From: Oceanicaulis sp. HTCC2633 | GTDB lineage: Bacteria > Pseudomonadota > Alphaproteobacteria > Caulobacterales > Maricaulaceae | Assembly: GCF_000152745.1 (NCBI RefSeq) | Contig: NZ_CH672428.1 | Span: 1,319,251 to 1,383,250 of the forward strand | Direction of reading: 5' to 3' | Length of the DNA: 64,000 nt | Shown here: positions 28,191-37,392 of the stretch, in pieces | How the letters are laid out: each line of letters starts with the position of its first letter | Position numbering within the stretch: the stretch's first letter is position 1 | Notes under the pieces: model-generated | What the model was told of the DNA's origin: nothing | Seen by the model: only the letters and a program-made list of their open reading frames with translations | The model's database searches: none | Program-made: the position numbers and the translations under genes

Positions 28191-29185
28191 GGCTGCACCA
28201 GCAGATCGCCCGGCTGCAGGCCGGAGAGGATTTCAACCTGTTGCGCGCCGTCGTCGCCCACGCGCACCCCGCCGCGCTGGACCACCACGTCATGAGGGTT
28301 GCCGTCGGCGTCCAGCACGCTGACATAATCAAGCCCGTAGCGGGTCTCGATCAGCGCGGAGGGAATGAGGATGCCCGGACGGGCGTCGGTATTGATCAGG
28401 ACGCGCACCCGCTCGCCCACGAAGAAATCGCCCAGGCCCTCCACGACAGCATCGGCCGTGACGCGGCCCGCCTCGATGCGCGGATAGACCTGTCGGATCG
28501 TGCCGGTGTTGGCGAGCCCGTCCGCGGTCATCGCCCCGCCTGCAAGCGCGATGGGGTCGCCCTCGGCGATGAAGCGGGCATGGCGCTCGGGCACGGACAG
28601 GCGCAGCACGTAAAGATCGGTGGCGATCTCGGCGATCTGCTCGCCCGGCATCACCACACTGCCCGCCGTCACAGGCACGGACAGGACGACGCCCGTGGCC
28701 GGGGCCAGCACATCGCCCTCGCGTGAGCGCTGCACGGTCACGGCGCGTTGCTGACGCGCGGAGGCGACCTGGTTCTCATAGACCTCGACCTGGGTGCGCG
28801 CCGCCTCGAGGCGCGCCTCGGCCACAAGGCCCCGCTCATACAGGCGCTCATCGCGCGAGAGGTCGGCGCGAGCCTGTTCGAGCTGGGCGGTCACGGCGGC
28901 CAGCTGAGCGTTGAGCGAGCCGATCTGCGGGGCCAGCTGGTCATCCACGACCACCGCCAGAACCTCGCCCGCTTCAACGCGGTCGCCCTCATCCACGCGC
29001 AATTCGCCGATCGTGCCCGACAGGCGCGCCCGCGCCATGGTCACATCCACGCTCTGCACCGTGGCGAACACGGCCTTCTGGTCGGTGATCGAGGTTTGTT
29101 GAACCTCATAGGCGTCAGATTGCGCCCAGCCAGCAGCCGGGCCCAACACCAGCGCGAGCGATGCCAGCACCATCGAACGGATCAT
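28187..29185 (-). CDS. RND efflux periplasmic adaptor (HlyD/AcrA family)
   Basis: 332 aa with a cleavable signal (MIRSMVLASLALVLGPAAGWA). The membrane-fusion-protein pattern is clear: ARARLSGTIGELRVDEGDRV lipoyl half, a coiled-coil hairpin (LNAQLAAVTAQLEQARADLS through VEVYENQVASARQQ), lipoyl second half VLAPATGVVLSVPVTAGSVV, then beta-barrel and membrane-proximal domains. AAGGAGGA lies before the ATG at 29185. A much longer open frame exists upstream but runs into the tRNA gene and is not real. First gene of the pump operon; a perfect inverted repeat lies at 29236-29257. Confidence 0.95.
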   Translation of the reverse strand: MIRSMVLASLALVLGPAAGWAQSDAYEVQQTSITDQKAVFATVQSVDVTMARARLSGTIGELRVDEGDRVEAGEVLAVVVDDQLAPQIGSLNAQLAAVTAQLEQARADLSRDERLYERGLVAEARLEAARTQVEVYENQVASARQQRAVTVQRSREGDVLAPATGVVLSVPVTAGSVVMPGEQIAEIATDLYVLRLSVPERHARFIAEGDPIALAGGAMTADGLANTGTIRQVYPRIEAGRVTADAVVEGLGDFFVGERVRVLINTDARPGILIPSALIETRYGLDYVSVLDADGNPHDVVVQRGGVRVGDDGAQQVEILSGLQPGDLLVQP

Positions 29186-29235
29186 GCACGTCCTCCTTGT
29201 GCGCGCTCGGCGGGACTCAATCCCGGCGCACTTGT

Positions 29236-29257
29236 CACTTATCAAAATAGATAAGTG
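29236..29257. promoter_or_regulatory. Inverted repeat, candidate operator of RND operon
   Basis: CACTTATC (29236-29243) and GATAAGTG (29250-29257) form a perfect 8-bp inverted repeat with a 6-nt A/T spacer, 51-72 bp before the adaptor start. The shape is that of TetR, MarR or ArsR operators, but no regulator gene is adjacent. The assignment is an inference. Confidence 0.5.
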
Positions 29258-29323
29258 TTGGAGGCTTGTCACCCGCCCGCGCTGCTCTGCCGCACCTGGG
29301 GTGCTGGAACGTGGCGCACATAT

Positions 29324-29346
29324 GAAAAACGCCCCGTGCGGGGCGT
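29324..29346 (-). terminator. Terminator of tRNA-Met transcript
   Basis: On the minus strand, ACGCCCC-GCAC-GGGGCGT followed by TTTTT; stem at 29329-29335 and 29340-29346. It lies 31 nt beyond the CCA end of the tRNA. Confidence 0.88.
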
Positions 29347-29377
29347 ATGGATGGCGCTTGATCTGCAGGAGAAGGGG

Positions 29378-29454
29378 TGGTGGCGGGGGGGAGACTTGAA
29401 CTCCCGACCTCACGATTATGAGTCGTGCGCTCTAACCAGCTGAGCTACCCAGCC
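29378..29454 (-). tRNA. tRNA-Met (elongator, anticodon CAT)
   Basis: A 77-nt cloverleaf with encoded CCA. The acceptor begins GGCTGGG, D arm GCTCAGCTGGTTAGAGC, anticodon stem CACGA with loop CTCATAA (anticodon CAT at 29418-29420), T arm GGGAGTTCAAGTCTCCC and 3' acceptor CCCCGCC plus ACCA. The overall sequence matches elongator methionine tRNA rather than the Ile2 type. One oddity: acceptor position 4 is U opposite C69, a mismatch. A terminator follows. Confidence 0.93.
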
Positions 29455-29561
29455 AAACCGTGTGTCCGCAACAGGGTGGGCTGCGAACCGGAGGGAGGCG
29501 TATAACCGCGCGCGGGCCGCCTTGCAAGGGGCCCGCGCTGATGCGGCGACACCAAAGTCAG

Positions 29562-31601
29562 TTACGCGGCGCGCACCGAAGCGAGGAACTCGCCGACCGC
29601 CTTGCGCAGCCCCGAGGATTCGGTGTTGAGCGCATGGCTGGCCGAGTTCACCTGGGCGGCGCACTGGCCGGTTTCCGCGGCGGCGGCGTCCACCTGGCCG
29701 ATGGATTCGGCTACTTCACGGGTGCCCGAGGCCGCTTCGTGGGCGGCGCGGGTGATTTCCGACGCGGCGGCGCGCTGTTCTTCCATGGCCGCGGCGATGG
29801 CGGCGGAGATGTTGTTCATCTCCGAGATGACCTCGCCGATATTCTCGATGGCGGAAACGGTCTTGCCCGTCGCGCCCTGAATGCCGGAGATCTGGTCGGA
29901 GATGGACTTGGTGGCGTTCGCGGTCTGCTCGGCCAGGGTCTTCACCTCGCTAGCCACAACCGCAAAGCCCTTGCCGGCTTCACCGGCGCGCGCGGCCTCG
30001 ATGGTGGCGTTCAGCGCCAGCAAGTTGGTCTGCTCGGCGATGCCCTCGATCAGGTTGACGATATCGCCGATACGGGCGGCGGCCTCATCAAGCTGGGCCA
30101 CATCGGTATTGGTCTGCTGGACGCGGTTGGCGGCGTCCTGGGCGATCTCGGTGGAGCGGGAGATCTGCTGGGCGATCTCGGCGATCGAACCCGTCATCTC
30201 CTCGGCGGCGGCGGCCACCGTGTCCACGTTCTCGGCGGCGCGGCCGCCCGAAGCGTTCACGCGGGCCGTAGTTTCACCGGCGCTGCGCGAGGAGTGATCC
30301 AGAGCCGTAGCCGCGCTTTCCATTTCCTCGGCGGCGTTGCCCACAGCGTCAAGCGCGCGGCGGGAGACATCGTCGAACTGGGCGACCAGCTCCTCGATCC
30401 GCTTGGCGCGGGCTTCACGGGCGAGGCGCTCGGCTTCGCTTTCCTGCTCCAGACGCTGACGCTCGATGGCGTTCTGACGGAAGACCGCGACGGCCTTGGC
30501 CATCTCGCCGATCTCGTCCTTGTCATTGTCCTCGATCTCCTGACCAAGATCGCCCTTGGCCAGATCCTTCATGGCGCGAGCGATGCGGGTCAGGCGGGTC
30601 AACAGGTTGCGGGAGACGTAGAAGTAACCCACAGCGCCACCCACAGCGACGGACAGGACCGCGAACACCCACATCAGGGTCGAGCCGAAGGCCATGGCGT
30701 TCAGGCCGCCCTGGCTGGCTTCCGCCTGATCGGCGAGCGCGGAATCGCGGGTCTGGGTGACGATCTCGGCGAGCGCAGCGTCCATGATGCGCGCGTCTTC
30801 GACGAGCATCTCGGTTTCGTCGATCATCTCAAGCTCGGTCAGGCGCAGGTTGAACATGCCCTGATCGCCTTCGGCATAGGCCAGAAGCGTGTCGATGGCG
30901 TCGCGCAGCTCCTGGGTCGCGACATCGCCCAGAATGGCCATGTTGATGCTCAGATCATCGGCCGCGTAATAGTATTCGTCCTGAATTTCAGAAACTTCGC
31001 CAGCGCTGTCAGCCGTGCTGAGCTCAGCGAAGCGCGCGGCGACAAGGTTCACGGCCATGGACGAGCGCAGAAGCGTTTCGATGACGCCTTCGTCGCTGGT
31101 TTCATCCAGCGCCGCTTCGAGCATTTCAGAGACGGCCGCGCGCTGACGCAGGACGCCGCGCATGGCAGACTCGCGTGCGGACACGGCTTCCAGCTTGGCG
31201 CTCACCGGGCCGGAGGCCTCGTTCACGGCAGAGCCGACGCCATTGAGCGCTTCGGTCAGCGCATCGGCATTGGCGGCGCTGAGGCCGGCCTGACGCAGGG
31301 AGTCGATAGCGGCGCGCGCCTCACCCATCAGCGTGTCGAGGCGCGAGGCGGACACCTGCTGGTCAATCGTGTCGCGCGAACGCGAAAACGCCGCCAGTTC
31401 GCCCGTCAGGGCGCCCGAGGCGGCTTCAAGTCTTTGGGCTGCGGCGGCGCGAGGCGCTGTTTCCTCGACAATGGCGTCCAGAGCGTTCCTGGAACTCGAG
31501 AACGCGAACAAGCCTGCGGCGCTGGTCGCCAGAGTAATCACGATCACGGCGGCGAATGCAGCCAGCAGGCGTGTCTGCACAGAGTGGAACGAGATCGCCA
31601 T
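29562..31601 (-). CDS. Methyl-accepting chemotaxis protein with large helical sensor domain
   Basis: 679 aa. First membrane helix at about residues 12-33, a 270-residue helical periplasmic sensor of the TarH/HBM-like four-helix kind, second helix at about 303-325 ([20 protein letters not shown]), HAMP domain ([20 protein letters not shown]) and a long cytoplasmic signalling domain. The kinase-contact tip reads [36 protein letters not shown]. No C-terminal CheR-binding pentapeptide is seen. Ligand unknown. Stands alone downstream of the tonB-like gene, whose terminator separates them. Confidence 0.95.
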   Translation of the reverse strand: MAISFHSVQTRLLAAFAAVIVITLATSAAGLFAFSSSRNALDAIVEETAPRAAAAQRLEAASGALTGELAAFSRSRDTIDQQVSASRLDTLMGEARAAIDSLRQAGLSAANADALTEALNGVGSAVNEASGPVSAKLEAVSARESAMRGVLRQRAAVSEMLEAALDETSDEGVIETLLRSSMAVNLVAARFAELSTADSAGEVSEIQDEYYYAADDLSINMAILGDVATQELRDAIDTLLAYAEGDQGMFNLRLTELEMIDETEMLVEDARIMDAALAEIVTQTRDSALADQAEASQGGLNAMAFGSTLMWVFAVLSVAVGGAVGYFYVSRNLLTRLTRIARAMKDLAKGDLGQEIEDNDKDEIGEMAKAVAVFRQNAIERQRLEQESEAERLAREARAKRIEELVAQFDDVSRRALDAVGNAAEEMESAATALDHSSRSAGETTARVNASGGRAAENVDTVAAAAEEMTGSIAEIAQQISRSTEIAQDAANRVQQTNTDVAQLDEAAARIGDIVNLIEGIAEQTNLLALNATIEAARAGEAGKGFAVVASEVKTLAEQTANATKSISDQISGIQGATGKTVSAIENIGEVISEMNNISAAIAAAMEEQRAAASEITRAAHEAASGTREVAESIGQVDAAAAETGQCAAQVNSASHALNTESSGLRKAVGEFLASVRAA

Positions 31602-31636
31602 CAGTCAGCCCCAATTAAGGTTAATACTCTCACGCA

Positions 31637-31671
31637 CAAAAAACGGCGCAGCCAATTTCTGACTGCGCCGT
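31637..31671 (-). terminator. Terminator after tonB-like gene
   Basis: ACGGCGCAG (31643-31651) pairs with CTGCGCCGT (31663-31671). On the minus strand the stem is followed by TTTTTTG, so it ends the leftward tonB-like transcript. Confidence 0.9.
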
Positions 31672-31684
31672 CTTGATAAAAGGT

Positions 31685-32011
31685 TTATCCGCCGAAGTTA
31701 AAATCGAAGCGGCGTTCAACACCCTGGGCGCCCGGGCCCGAGGCGTAGCGCCAATCTTCCAGCGCGCGCAGCACGGAGCGCTCGAACACGCCGGCCGGAG
31801 TGGCCTCGACAACTTCAACGTCAGACACGGCGCCGTCGGCGGTCACATTGTAACGCACCACGACATGGCCTTCGATTTCACGACGCTCGGCCGCACGCGG
31901 AAATTCCGGAGCGGACGCCTCAACCAGTTCCGGCTCCTGCGCCAGCGCCGGAGCGGCGCCGAAAGCGGAGATCAGAGACACGGCAGCGAAAACACCAGCA
32001 AACTTTTTCAT
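31685..32011 (-). CDS. TonB C-terminal domain protein (energy transducer TonB-like), 108 aa
   Basis: A signal peptide (FAGVFAAVSLISAFGAAPAL AQ) is followed directly by a TonB C-terminal domain: PEFPRAAERREIEGHVVVRY, NVTADGAVSDVEVVEATPAG and VLRALEDWRYAS. There is no membrane anchor plus proline-rich spanner as in full TonB, so it is a free periplasmic TonB-fold protein rather than a complete energy transducer. Its ATG at 32011 follows a weak ribosome site; one in-frame upstream start is disfavoured. Single-gene unit with its own terminator. Confidence 0.88.
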   Translation of the reverse strand: MKKFAGVFAAVSLISAFGAAPALAQEPELVEASAPEFPRAAERREIEGHVVVRYNVTADGAVSDVEVVEATPAGVFERSVLRALEDWRYASGPGAQGVERRFDFNFGG

Positions 32012-32181
32012 AGTCACACCCAAACCTTGCAAGGGGGCCTGTTTCTGAGGCCCACAAACTTCCCAAAACGTCTACGTCAGAGCGTGTTGTCCGCCCTTTG
32101 AACGTTCGACAGTGCAGGTTTATGACAGAAAGGGCTGAATCTTCGTTTAAGGTGTATGCCTAACAGCGCGTAAATTTTCGC

Positions 32182-33147
32182 TCAGGTCTTCTGGTCCGCG
32201 CAGGGCCCGGTTTCGACCTCCACGGTGACGTGGGTGAGCTTGTAGCGCTCGGCCAGGCGGGACTTGATCGCCACGATGATCGCGGGCGCATCCGCCTCGG
32301 GCTCGATCCGGGCATGCAGCGTGGCCATGGGGCGGTCCGGCGTCAAGGACCAGACATGCACATGGTGGATGTCGAGCACATCCTCGATCTCCGCCGTCAG
32401 GTCCGCGCGCAGCACGCTGGGATCGATATGATCGGGCGCCGCCTCCAGCAACACCCGTCCCGCATCGCGCACCAGCCGCCAGGCCGATATGCCGATCAGC
32501 CCGGCGATCAGCAAGGACAGCAGCGGATCGATCGGCGTCCAGCCGGTCCACCAGATCACGCCTGCTGCGATAATGGCCGCCACAGACCCCAGAAGATCGC
32601 CCATCACATGAGCGAGCGCGCCGCGGATATTGAGATTGTCGGTGTCCGCACCGTGCAGCACGCCAAAGGCGGCGATATTCACGATCAGCCCCAGCACCGC
32701 GATCACCATCATGCCGGTCGCCTCGATCTCGTTGGGATCAAACAGGCGCATCACCGCCTCGCAGGCGATCCAGACCACCAGGATGGACAGCGTCACCCCG
32801 TTGGCGAAAGCCGCCAGGATCTGCAAACGGTCATAGCCATAGGAGCGTTTGTCGGTCGCCGGGCGGCGCGACAGGCGGAACGCCCCCCAGGCCAGGATCA
32901 GCGCGGCGAAGTCGGTGAGCATGTGCGCCGCATCCGCCAGCAAGGCCAGCGACCCGGTCAGCAGCCCGCCGATCACCTCGGCCAGCATGAAGCCGCCCGT
33001 CAGCGCGGCTGCGATCAGCGTGCGCGTCTCGTTGCGCCCATCCACAGGATGAGCGTGAGAATGACCATGGCCGTGATGGTGATGGTCGTCCCCATGATCA
33101 TGGTCATGGGCGTGATCGTGAGACGGGTGTGCGTGATTGTCAGACAT
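32182..33147 (-). CDS. Cation diffusion facilitator (zinc/cobalt exporter, CzcD/ZitB type)
   Basis: 321 aa, six membrane helices. The cytosolic N-terminus is a metal-buffering histidine/aspartate stretch (about residues 3-34, with more than ten His). The two transport-site motifs are intact: LADAAHMLTDF in TM2 (HxxxD) and HVMGDLLGSVAA in TM5 (HxxxD). The C-terminal ferredoxin-like domain includes DIHHVHVWSLTPD. The protein exports zinc and perhaps cobalt or cadmium in exchange for protons. Divergent from a lipoprotein gene with about 115 bp between; no metalloregulator is adjacent. Confidence 0.95.
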   Translation of the reverse strand: MSDNHAHPSHDHAHDHDHGDDHHHHGHGHSHAHPVDGRNETRTLIAAALTGGFMLAEVIGGLLTGSLALLADAAHMLTDFAALILAWGAFRLSRRPATDKRSYGYDRLQILAAFANGVTLSILVVWIACEAVMRLFDPNEIEATGMMVIAVLGLIVNIAAFGVLHGADTDNLNIRGALAHVMGDLLGSVAAIIAAGVIWWTGWTPIDPLLSLLIAGLIGISAWRLVRDAGRVLLEAAPDHIDPSVLRADLTAEIEDVLDIHHVHVWSLTPDRPMATLHARIEPEADAPAIIVAIKSRLAERYKLTHVTVEVETGPCADQKT

Positions 33148-33264
33148 GCCCCTCCCCTAGCGCTTCGCCCGGGACAAAGGAAGCCATGACATAACGTTAC
33201 GCCTTGCCCGCACCCTCCTCAGAGGCGAGGATCGCTCCCGGATGCGCTCCAAAGGGGAATCAAG

Positions 33265-33816
33265 ATGAAGCAAAGCCTGGCGCTGACCGTGCTGTATGCG
33301 CTGTTGCTGCTGACAGCCTGCGCGAGCGTGCCGTTCTCCACGCTCGCCGCCTATTCCCGGCTTGAGGTCGAGGATATCGACTTCGCCACAGCGCGCCTCG
33401 CCGTGCACTATCCGGGCCTGACCGATCATCCCGGCAAGTGGAGCGTCACCACGACCCTGCGTCAGGATGGAGAGGTGCTGGAGGAGGCCCGATTCGACCT
33501 CGTGGCGGACCAAGGCCCGGTCGAGCGCCTGCCTTTCCTTGGTCTCGCACCGCAGGACCGGCCGATCATCCTGCGTTTGTCAGAGCGCGACGTCCAACGC
33601 GCCGAGGCGCTGCGCGACCGCATCAATAGAACCGAAGCCGGATCGCTCAGCTTCGTTTTTGAAACGCGGTTTCAGGCCGATCAGCTGTGCGGATCAGACG
33701 CCCGCGCCAATGTCTGGACGCGTCCCAATGGGGAAAGCGAGTATCGCCGCGCCGCGCGCAATGCGGATGTGGCGAGGCTGCTCGGGGACAGCCTCACCCA
33801 GGCCTGCGAGACCTGA
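33265..33816 (+). CDS. Putative lipoprotein, 183 aa
   Basis: Signal peptide with lipobox: MKQSLALTVLYALLLLTACA (LTAC). The mature part alternates short beta-strand and charged helical text, with one internal Cys (DQLCGSDA) and a C-terminal Cys (TQACET). I do not recognise a family. AAAGGGGA precedes the ATG. Its stop abuts the convergent lpdA stop, giving TGATCA, so no terminator separates them. Confidence 0.85.
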   Translation: MKQSLALTVLYALLLLTACASVPFSTLAAYSRLEVEDIDFATARLAVHYPGLTDHPGKWSVTTTLRQDGEVLEEARFDLVADQGPVERLPFLGLAPQDRPIILRLSERDVQRAEALRDRINRTEAGSLSFVFETRFQADQLCGSDARANVWTRPNGESEYRRAARNADVARLLGDSLTQACET

Positions 33817-35235
33817 TCACACCGAAATGTGGATCGGGTGGCCCAGCGCCGTCAGAACGCCTTCCGCGAAGCCTTCGGTCAGGGTCGGGTGCACGTGAAT
33901 GGTGCCCGCCACGTCTTCCAGGGTCGCGCCCATCTCCAGCGCCAGGGCGAACTCGCCCGACAATTCGGAGACGTGCTTGCCGACGGCGTGAATGCCGAGG
34001 ATGACATGATCGCTCTCGCGCGCGGTCACGCGCACGAAACCGCCATCCGCGCCGCCTTCCATGGTCAGCGCACGGCCCGACGCCGCCAGCGGGAACTTGC
34101 CGGTAATGACCGTCTCGCCTTTCGCCTTGGCTTCATCCGGGGTCAGGCCGACGCCCACAAGCTCAGGCTCGGTGAAGCAGACCGCCGCGACGGAGACCGG
34201 ATCATAGGCGCGCTTGTGGCCGGCGATGATCTCGGCGACCAGCTCACCCTGCTTTGTGGCCTTGTGCGCCAGCAGCGGCTCGCCCACCAGATCGCCAATG
34301 GCGTAGACGCCGCGCATGGCGGTGCGGCACTGATGGTCGATCTTCACGAAGGGGCCGTCCATGTCGACGCCCATATTCTCCAGGCCCCAGCCTTCGGTGA
34401 CCGGCTTGCGGCCGACAGCAACGAGGATCTTGTCCGCCTCGATACGCTGGGTTTCACCCTTGGCGTCCTCGAACTCGAGGAAGGTCTGACCGCCCTCCTC
34501 GACCGCGCCCTTGGCCTTGCAGCCGGTGTGCAGCGCGACCTTGTTCTTCTTCAGCCACATCTGGACCGGGCGGATCAATTCCTTGTCATAGCTGGGCAGG
34601 ATGGAATCGAGCGCTTCGACCACGGCGACGTCAGAGCCCATCTTGCGGAAGGCGATGCCGAGCTCGAGGCCGATATAGCCGCCGCCGACCACCACCAGCT
34701 TTTCCGGGCGCTCGGTCAGTTCCAGCGCCTCGGTCGAGCCGATGACATCGCCGCCGAACTTCATGAAGGGCAGCTCGGTTTCCTTCGAGCCCGTGGCGAG
34801 GATGACGTTCTCCGCCGTGATCTCAACGGTTTCGCCGTCCTCCATCTCAACGACACAGGTCTTGGCGTTCTTGAAGGTCGCCCAGCCGTTGATGGCCTCG
34901 ACTTTCGCCGCCTTGAGCAGCTGACCCACGCCCTTGGTGAGTTTGGAGACGATGCCGTCTTTCCATTCGGTCACGCCCGCCATGTCGAGGGTCGGGTCAG
35001 ACACTTTCAGGCCCATCTCGTCTTTCTGGGCGTGATGGACCATCTCCTCGAACTTGGAGCCAGCGTGGATGAAGGCCTTGGACGGGATGCAGCCCCGGTT
35101 CAGGCAGGTGCCGCCCAAGCCGTGCTTGTCCACGATGATGGTGTCCAGGCCCAGCTGGCCCGCACGAATGGCGGCGGGATAGCCGCCCGGGCCGCCGCCG
35201 ACGACGAGAACCTGACACGTTTTAGACTGGGCCAT
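33817..35235 (-). CDS. lpdA: Dihydrolipoyl dehydrogenase (E3)
   Basis: 472-aa flavoprotein that reoxidises dihydrolipoamide of 2-oxoacid dehydrogenases with NAD. FAD motif VLVVGGGPGGYPAAIRAGQL, redox disulfide in GGTCLNRGCIPSKAF, NAD motif VVVGGGYIGLELG, second FAD motif YAIGDLVGEPLLAHKA, and the catalytic His/Glu in IHVHPTLTEGFAEG. The ATG at 35235 begins just before the first beta strand; the frame's 21 extra codons upstream are not needed. It is the E3 of the branched-chain dehydrogenase set, but is separated from the E2 gene by about 3.2 kb of unrelated genes. Confidence 0.97.
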   Translation of the reverse strand: MAQSKTCQVLVVGGGPGGYPAAIRAGQLGLDTIIVDKHGLGGTCLNRGCIPSKAFIHAGSKFEEMVHHAQKDEMGLKVSDPTLDMAGVTEWKDGIVSKLTKGVGQLLKAAKVEAINGWATFKNAKTCVVEMEDGETVEITAENVILATGSKETELPFMKFGGDVIGSTEALELTERPEKLVVVGGGYIGLELGIAFRKMGSDVAVVEALDSILPSYDKELIRPVQMWLKKNKVALHTGCKAKGAVEEGGQTFLEFEDAKGETQRIEADKILVAVGRKPVTEGWGLENMGVDMDGPFVKIDHQCRTAMRGVYAIGDLVGEPLLAHKATKQGELVAEIIAGHKRAYDPVSVAAVCFTEPELVGVGLTPDEAKAKGETVITGKFPLAASGRALTMEGGADGGFVRVTARESDHVILGIHAVGKHVSELSGEFALALEMGATLEDVAGTIHVHPTLTEGFAEGVLTALGHPIHISV

Positions 35236-35296
35236 GAGCAAAACTCCTGCGGGTCCGGTATAGATTGGCGTGATGTTTAGACGCTCGACGTCCAAC

Positions 35297-35324
35297 AAAA
35301 AAGGGGCAGGCTGAAACCTGCCCC
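35297..35324 (-). terminator. Terminator of small membrane protein gene
   Basis: GGGGCAGG (35303-35310) and CCTGCCCC (35317-35324) with a CTGAAA loop; on the minus strand the stem is followed by T6. It separates the 65-aa gene from lpdA, which therefore needs its own promoter or read-through. Confidence 0.9.
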
Positions 35325-35349
35325 ATGCGCCAGTAAAGGTCCGTACAGA

Positions 35350-35547
35350 TTAGCTCTTCTCGACATTGACCTTGGTGTTGTCCGCCCAGCGTTTGGTCAG
35401 CCCGGCGCCGCTGGCCACGGCGATGCCCAGGAAGATCATGTCCGCGATCACGATCCAGGTGGCGGGGATGCCGACCTGCACGAGCGCCCAGGTCAGACCG
35501 CCAATCGCCAGAAGCGCGCCCATCAGGAAAATGCCGAACGTTTTCAT
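35350..35547 (-). CDS. Small membrane protein, 65 aa
   Basis: Two predicted membrane helices (MKTFGIFLMGALLAIGGLTW and ATWIVIADMIFLGIAVASG) and a short polar tail ending KVNVEKS. GGGTGATG before the ATG at 35547 is an acceptable ribosome site; the longer frame upstream has no membrane character. No family recognised. Followed by a strong terminator. Confidence 0.75.
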   Translation of the reverse strand: MKTFGIFLMGALLAIGGLTWALVQVGIPATWIVIADMIFLGIAVASGAGLTKRWADNTKVNVEKS

Positions 35548-35605
35548 CTCATCACCCTTTGTCTGTGCTGGGTGAGGAACGCGATGTCGCACGCGAAGGT
35601 TCCGT

Positions 35606-36703
35606 TCAGGGCGCGCCCTGGCCAATGTCATAGGCGGTGAAAAAGGCCTGCACGAGGTCGGAGCGGTGCACCTCGGACCGGTCCGGCCGGTTCCCCCACC
35701 ACAGGCTTTCGGTATTGGCGAAGGCGATCAATGTCAGGCCGCGTTCGGGGACTTTCAGATAGATCGCGGAATAGGCCTCCGGCTGCCAGCCGGAATGAAA
35801 CACAAGACGTTCTCCCTGATAATCCTGAAGGAACCAGCCATTGGCGTATTCCGAGGGCGTGCCGTCGGCATTGCTGGGCGGCGTCCACATCGCCTGTCTC
35901 TGGGCTTCTGTCAGAAGCGTGCCGTCATCCAGCGCCCGGTCAAAACGCGCCAGATCCATAGGCGTCATGTACAGCCCCGCCGCACCCCGGAAATCATCAT
36001 CCGGAAAAGCCTGCTTCACCAGACGCTCGCCATCAAAAAGGAAGGGCGGCGCCAAATGGCTGAGCACGTGGTAATTCCGGGTATCGCGCCAGCCCGCCAT
36101 GGTGTCGGTCATCTCAAGCGGATCGAGCACATAGGCGCGCACCAGAGCGCGGAAGTCCCGCTCATGCACCTCATCCACCCAGCGGCCCAGCCGCGCAAAG
36201 ACCAGAGCGTTGTAATAAAAGTCCGTTCCCGGCTCGCCATTGACCTGCATGTTCACCACCTGGCGCAGGGTCTGGCCCTGACAGGTGAAGTCCGGGAACA
36301 TCACGCCCCCCACGTCTCCGCCCGCCAGCGGAATGTCGGAGTCCAGAAACCACTCGCACAAGCCGCGCCAGTCCTCGGCGTCCGCCATGGGGCGATCGAG
36401 ATCAATCTCGCCCGCCTGATCTGCGAGAAACAGCGTGGTTCCGGTCACGGTCTTGGTGACAGACGCGGTGAAATAGGTCGTGTCCGCGCTCGTCGCGACT
36501 TCGCCCTCGTCATCAGACCAACCCAGATAGGCTTCGACCTCGGCCTCGCCATCGCGCAACACCAGTACGGACAGGCTGGGGATCTGATGCGCGCGGCGAT
36601 ACTCGGCCAGGCCGCTCTCAAAGGTCTCGGCCGGCGTCTGGGCGCAAGCCAGCCCCCCGGCCATCAGCGCCAGCGCTGTCGCGAATGCGGCGTGTCTCAT
36701 CAT
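35606..36703 (-). CDS. Serine hydrolase, class C beta-lactamase-like fold, secreted
   Basis: About 365 aa with a signal peptide (HAAFATALALMAGGLACA). The penicilloyl-serine hydrolase motifs are in order: SVTK (S-x-x-K, near residue 80, in YFTASVTKTVTG), YYN in TDFYYNALVFARLG (Y-x-N), and HSG in LVFHSGWQPEAYS, so an esterase or D-Ala-D-Ala peptidase-like activity is likely; lactam resistance cannot be claimed. AAGGAG lies 8 nt before the ATG at 36703. It is downstream of the TetR gene, 68 bp away, and may be in the same operon. Confidence 0.9.
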   Translation of the reverse strand: MMRHAAFATALALMAGGLACAQTPAETFESGLAEYRRAHQIPSLSVLVLRDGEAEVEAYLGWSDDEGEVATSADTTYFTASVTKTVTGTTLFLADQAGEIDLDRPMADAEDWRGLCEWFLDSDIPLAGGDVGGVMFPDFTCQGQTLRQVVNMQVNGEPGTDFYYNALVFARLGRWVDEVHERDFRALVRAYVLDPLEMTDTMAGWRDTRNYHVLSHLAPPFLFDGERLVKQAFPDDDFRGAAGLYMTPMDLARFDRALDDGTLLTEAQRQAMWTPPSNADGTPSEYANGWFLQDYQGERLVFHSGWQPEAYSAIYLKVPERGLTLIAFANTESLWWGNRPDRSEVHRSDLVQAFFTAYDIGQGAP

Positions 36704-36771
36704 CTCGGCTCTCCTTATGGGAGTAAGCCTAGCAGATGGGCCGGACGCTTGGATGAATTCGGTGTAAGGCG

Positions 36772-37392
36772 TCACGCCTCGGCGGGACGAGCGCCAAAGC
36801 GCAGAAGCTGGCCCTCCAGAACCCCGCGCACCTGATCAATGACGAACGCCTTGAGATCGTCCGGGCTGCGCGGCATCAGGGAGGCCGTACTCGCCAGAGT
36901 CACCAGGCCATAAGCAGCCGCCAGCGCCGCGAAGGCGAGATCACGCGCATCTGTCTCGCGCTCGCCCTTCTCTGCGCCCAGCGCCAGACGCGACCAGATC
37001 ATCAGCTGATCAAGCTCGGCCTTGAGCGCCTCGCCCAGTGCGGAATGGCTGTCCATATCCTGCCGCGACCGGGTCAACATCAGCGTGTGAAGATAGGACC
37101 GGTCGAGCGCGAAACGGACATAGACCTCGAACGCGGTCTGAAGCGGGCTCGACGCGTCGTGACATTCCGCCATTTGCGCGCTGAGAAGCTGGCGATAGCC
37201 CTCGGCGGCGACTTCGGCCAGCACCGCGTCCCGGTCCGGGTAGTGGCGGTAGAGCGCGCGATGATCCACGCCCACCGCCTTGGCCAGCGCGCGCATGGTC
37301 AGCGCGTCGGAGCCCTCCGCCTCGATCAGAGTCAGCGCCTGGCGGATCGCCGTCTGCCGCACCTCGCCATGATGGTATTTGCGCCCGGCCAT
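36772..37392 (-). CDS. TetR/AcrR family transcriptional regulator
   Basis: 206 aa. Helix-turn-helix near residues 12-60: RQALTLIEAEGSDALTMRAL, then AKAVGVDHRALYRHYPDRDA. The C-terminal ligand domain has the TetR_C_13-like text seen in WHG-type regulators (FEVYVRFALDRSYLHTLMLT). It starts inside the stop of the thioesterase gene (TGATG), so the two are coupled. The 35-nt palindrome at the head of this operon (37846-37880) is the obvious candidate operator. Ligand unknown; a fatty acid or CoA ester would fit the context. Confidence 0.93.
   Translation of the reverse strand: MAGRKYHHGEVRQTAIRQALTLIEAEGSDALTMRALAKAVGVDHRALYRHYPDRDAVLAEVAAEGYRQLLSAQMAECHDASSPLQTAFEVYVRFALDRSYLHTLMLTRSRQDMDSHSALGEALKAELDQLMIWSRLALGAEKGERETDARDLAFAALAAAYGLVTLASTASLMPRSPDDLKAFVIDQVRGVLEGQLLRFGARPAEA

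Noticed and set aside
29186-29413. Upstream extension of the RND adaptor frame (MRSGVQVSPPPPP...)
   Set aside because: It reads into the tRNA-Met region, has no ribosome site, and the normal signal peptide starts at 29185.
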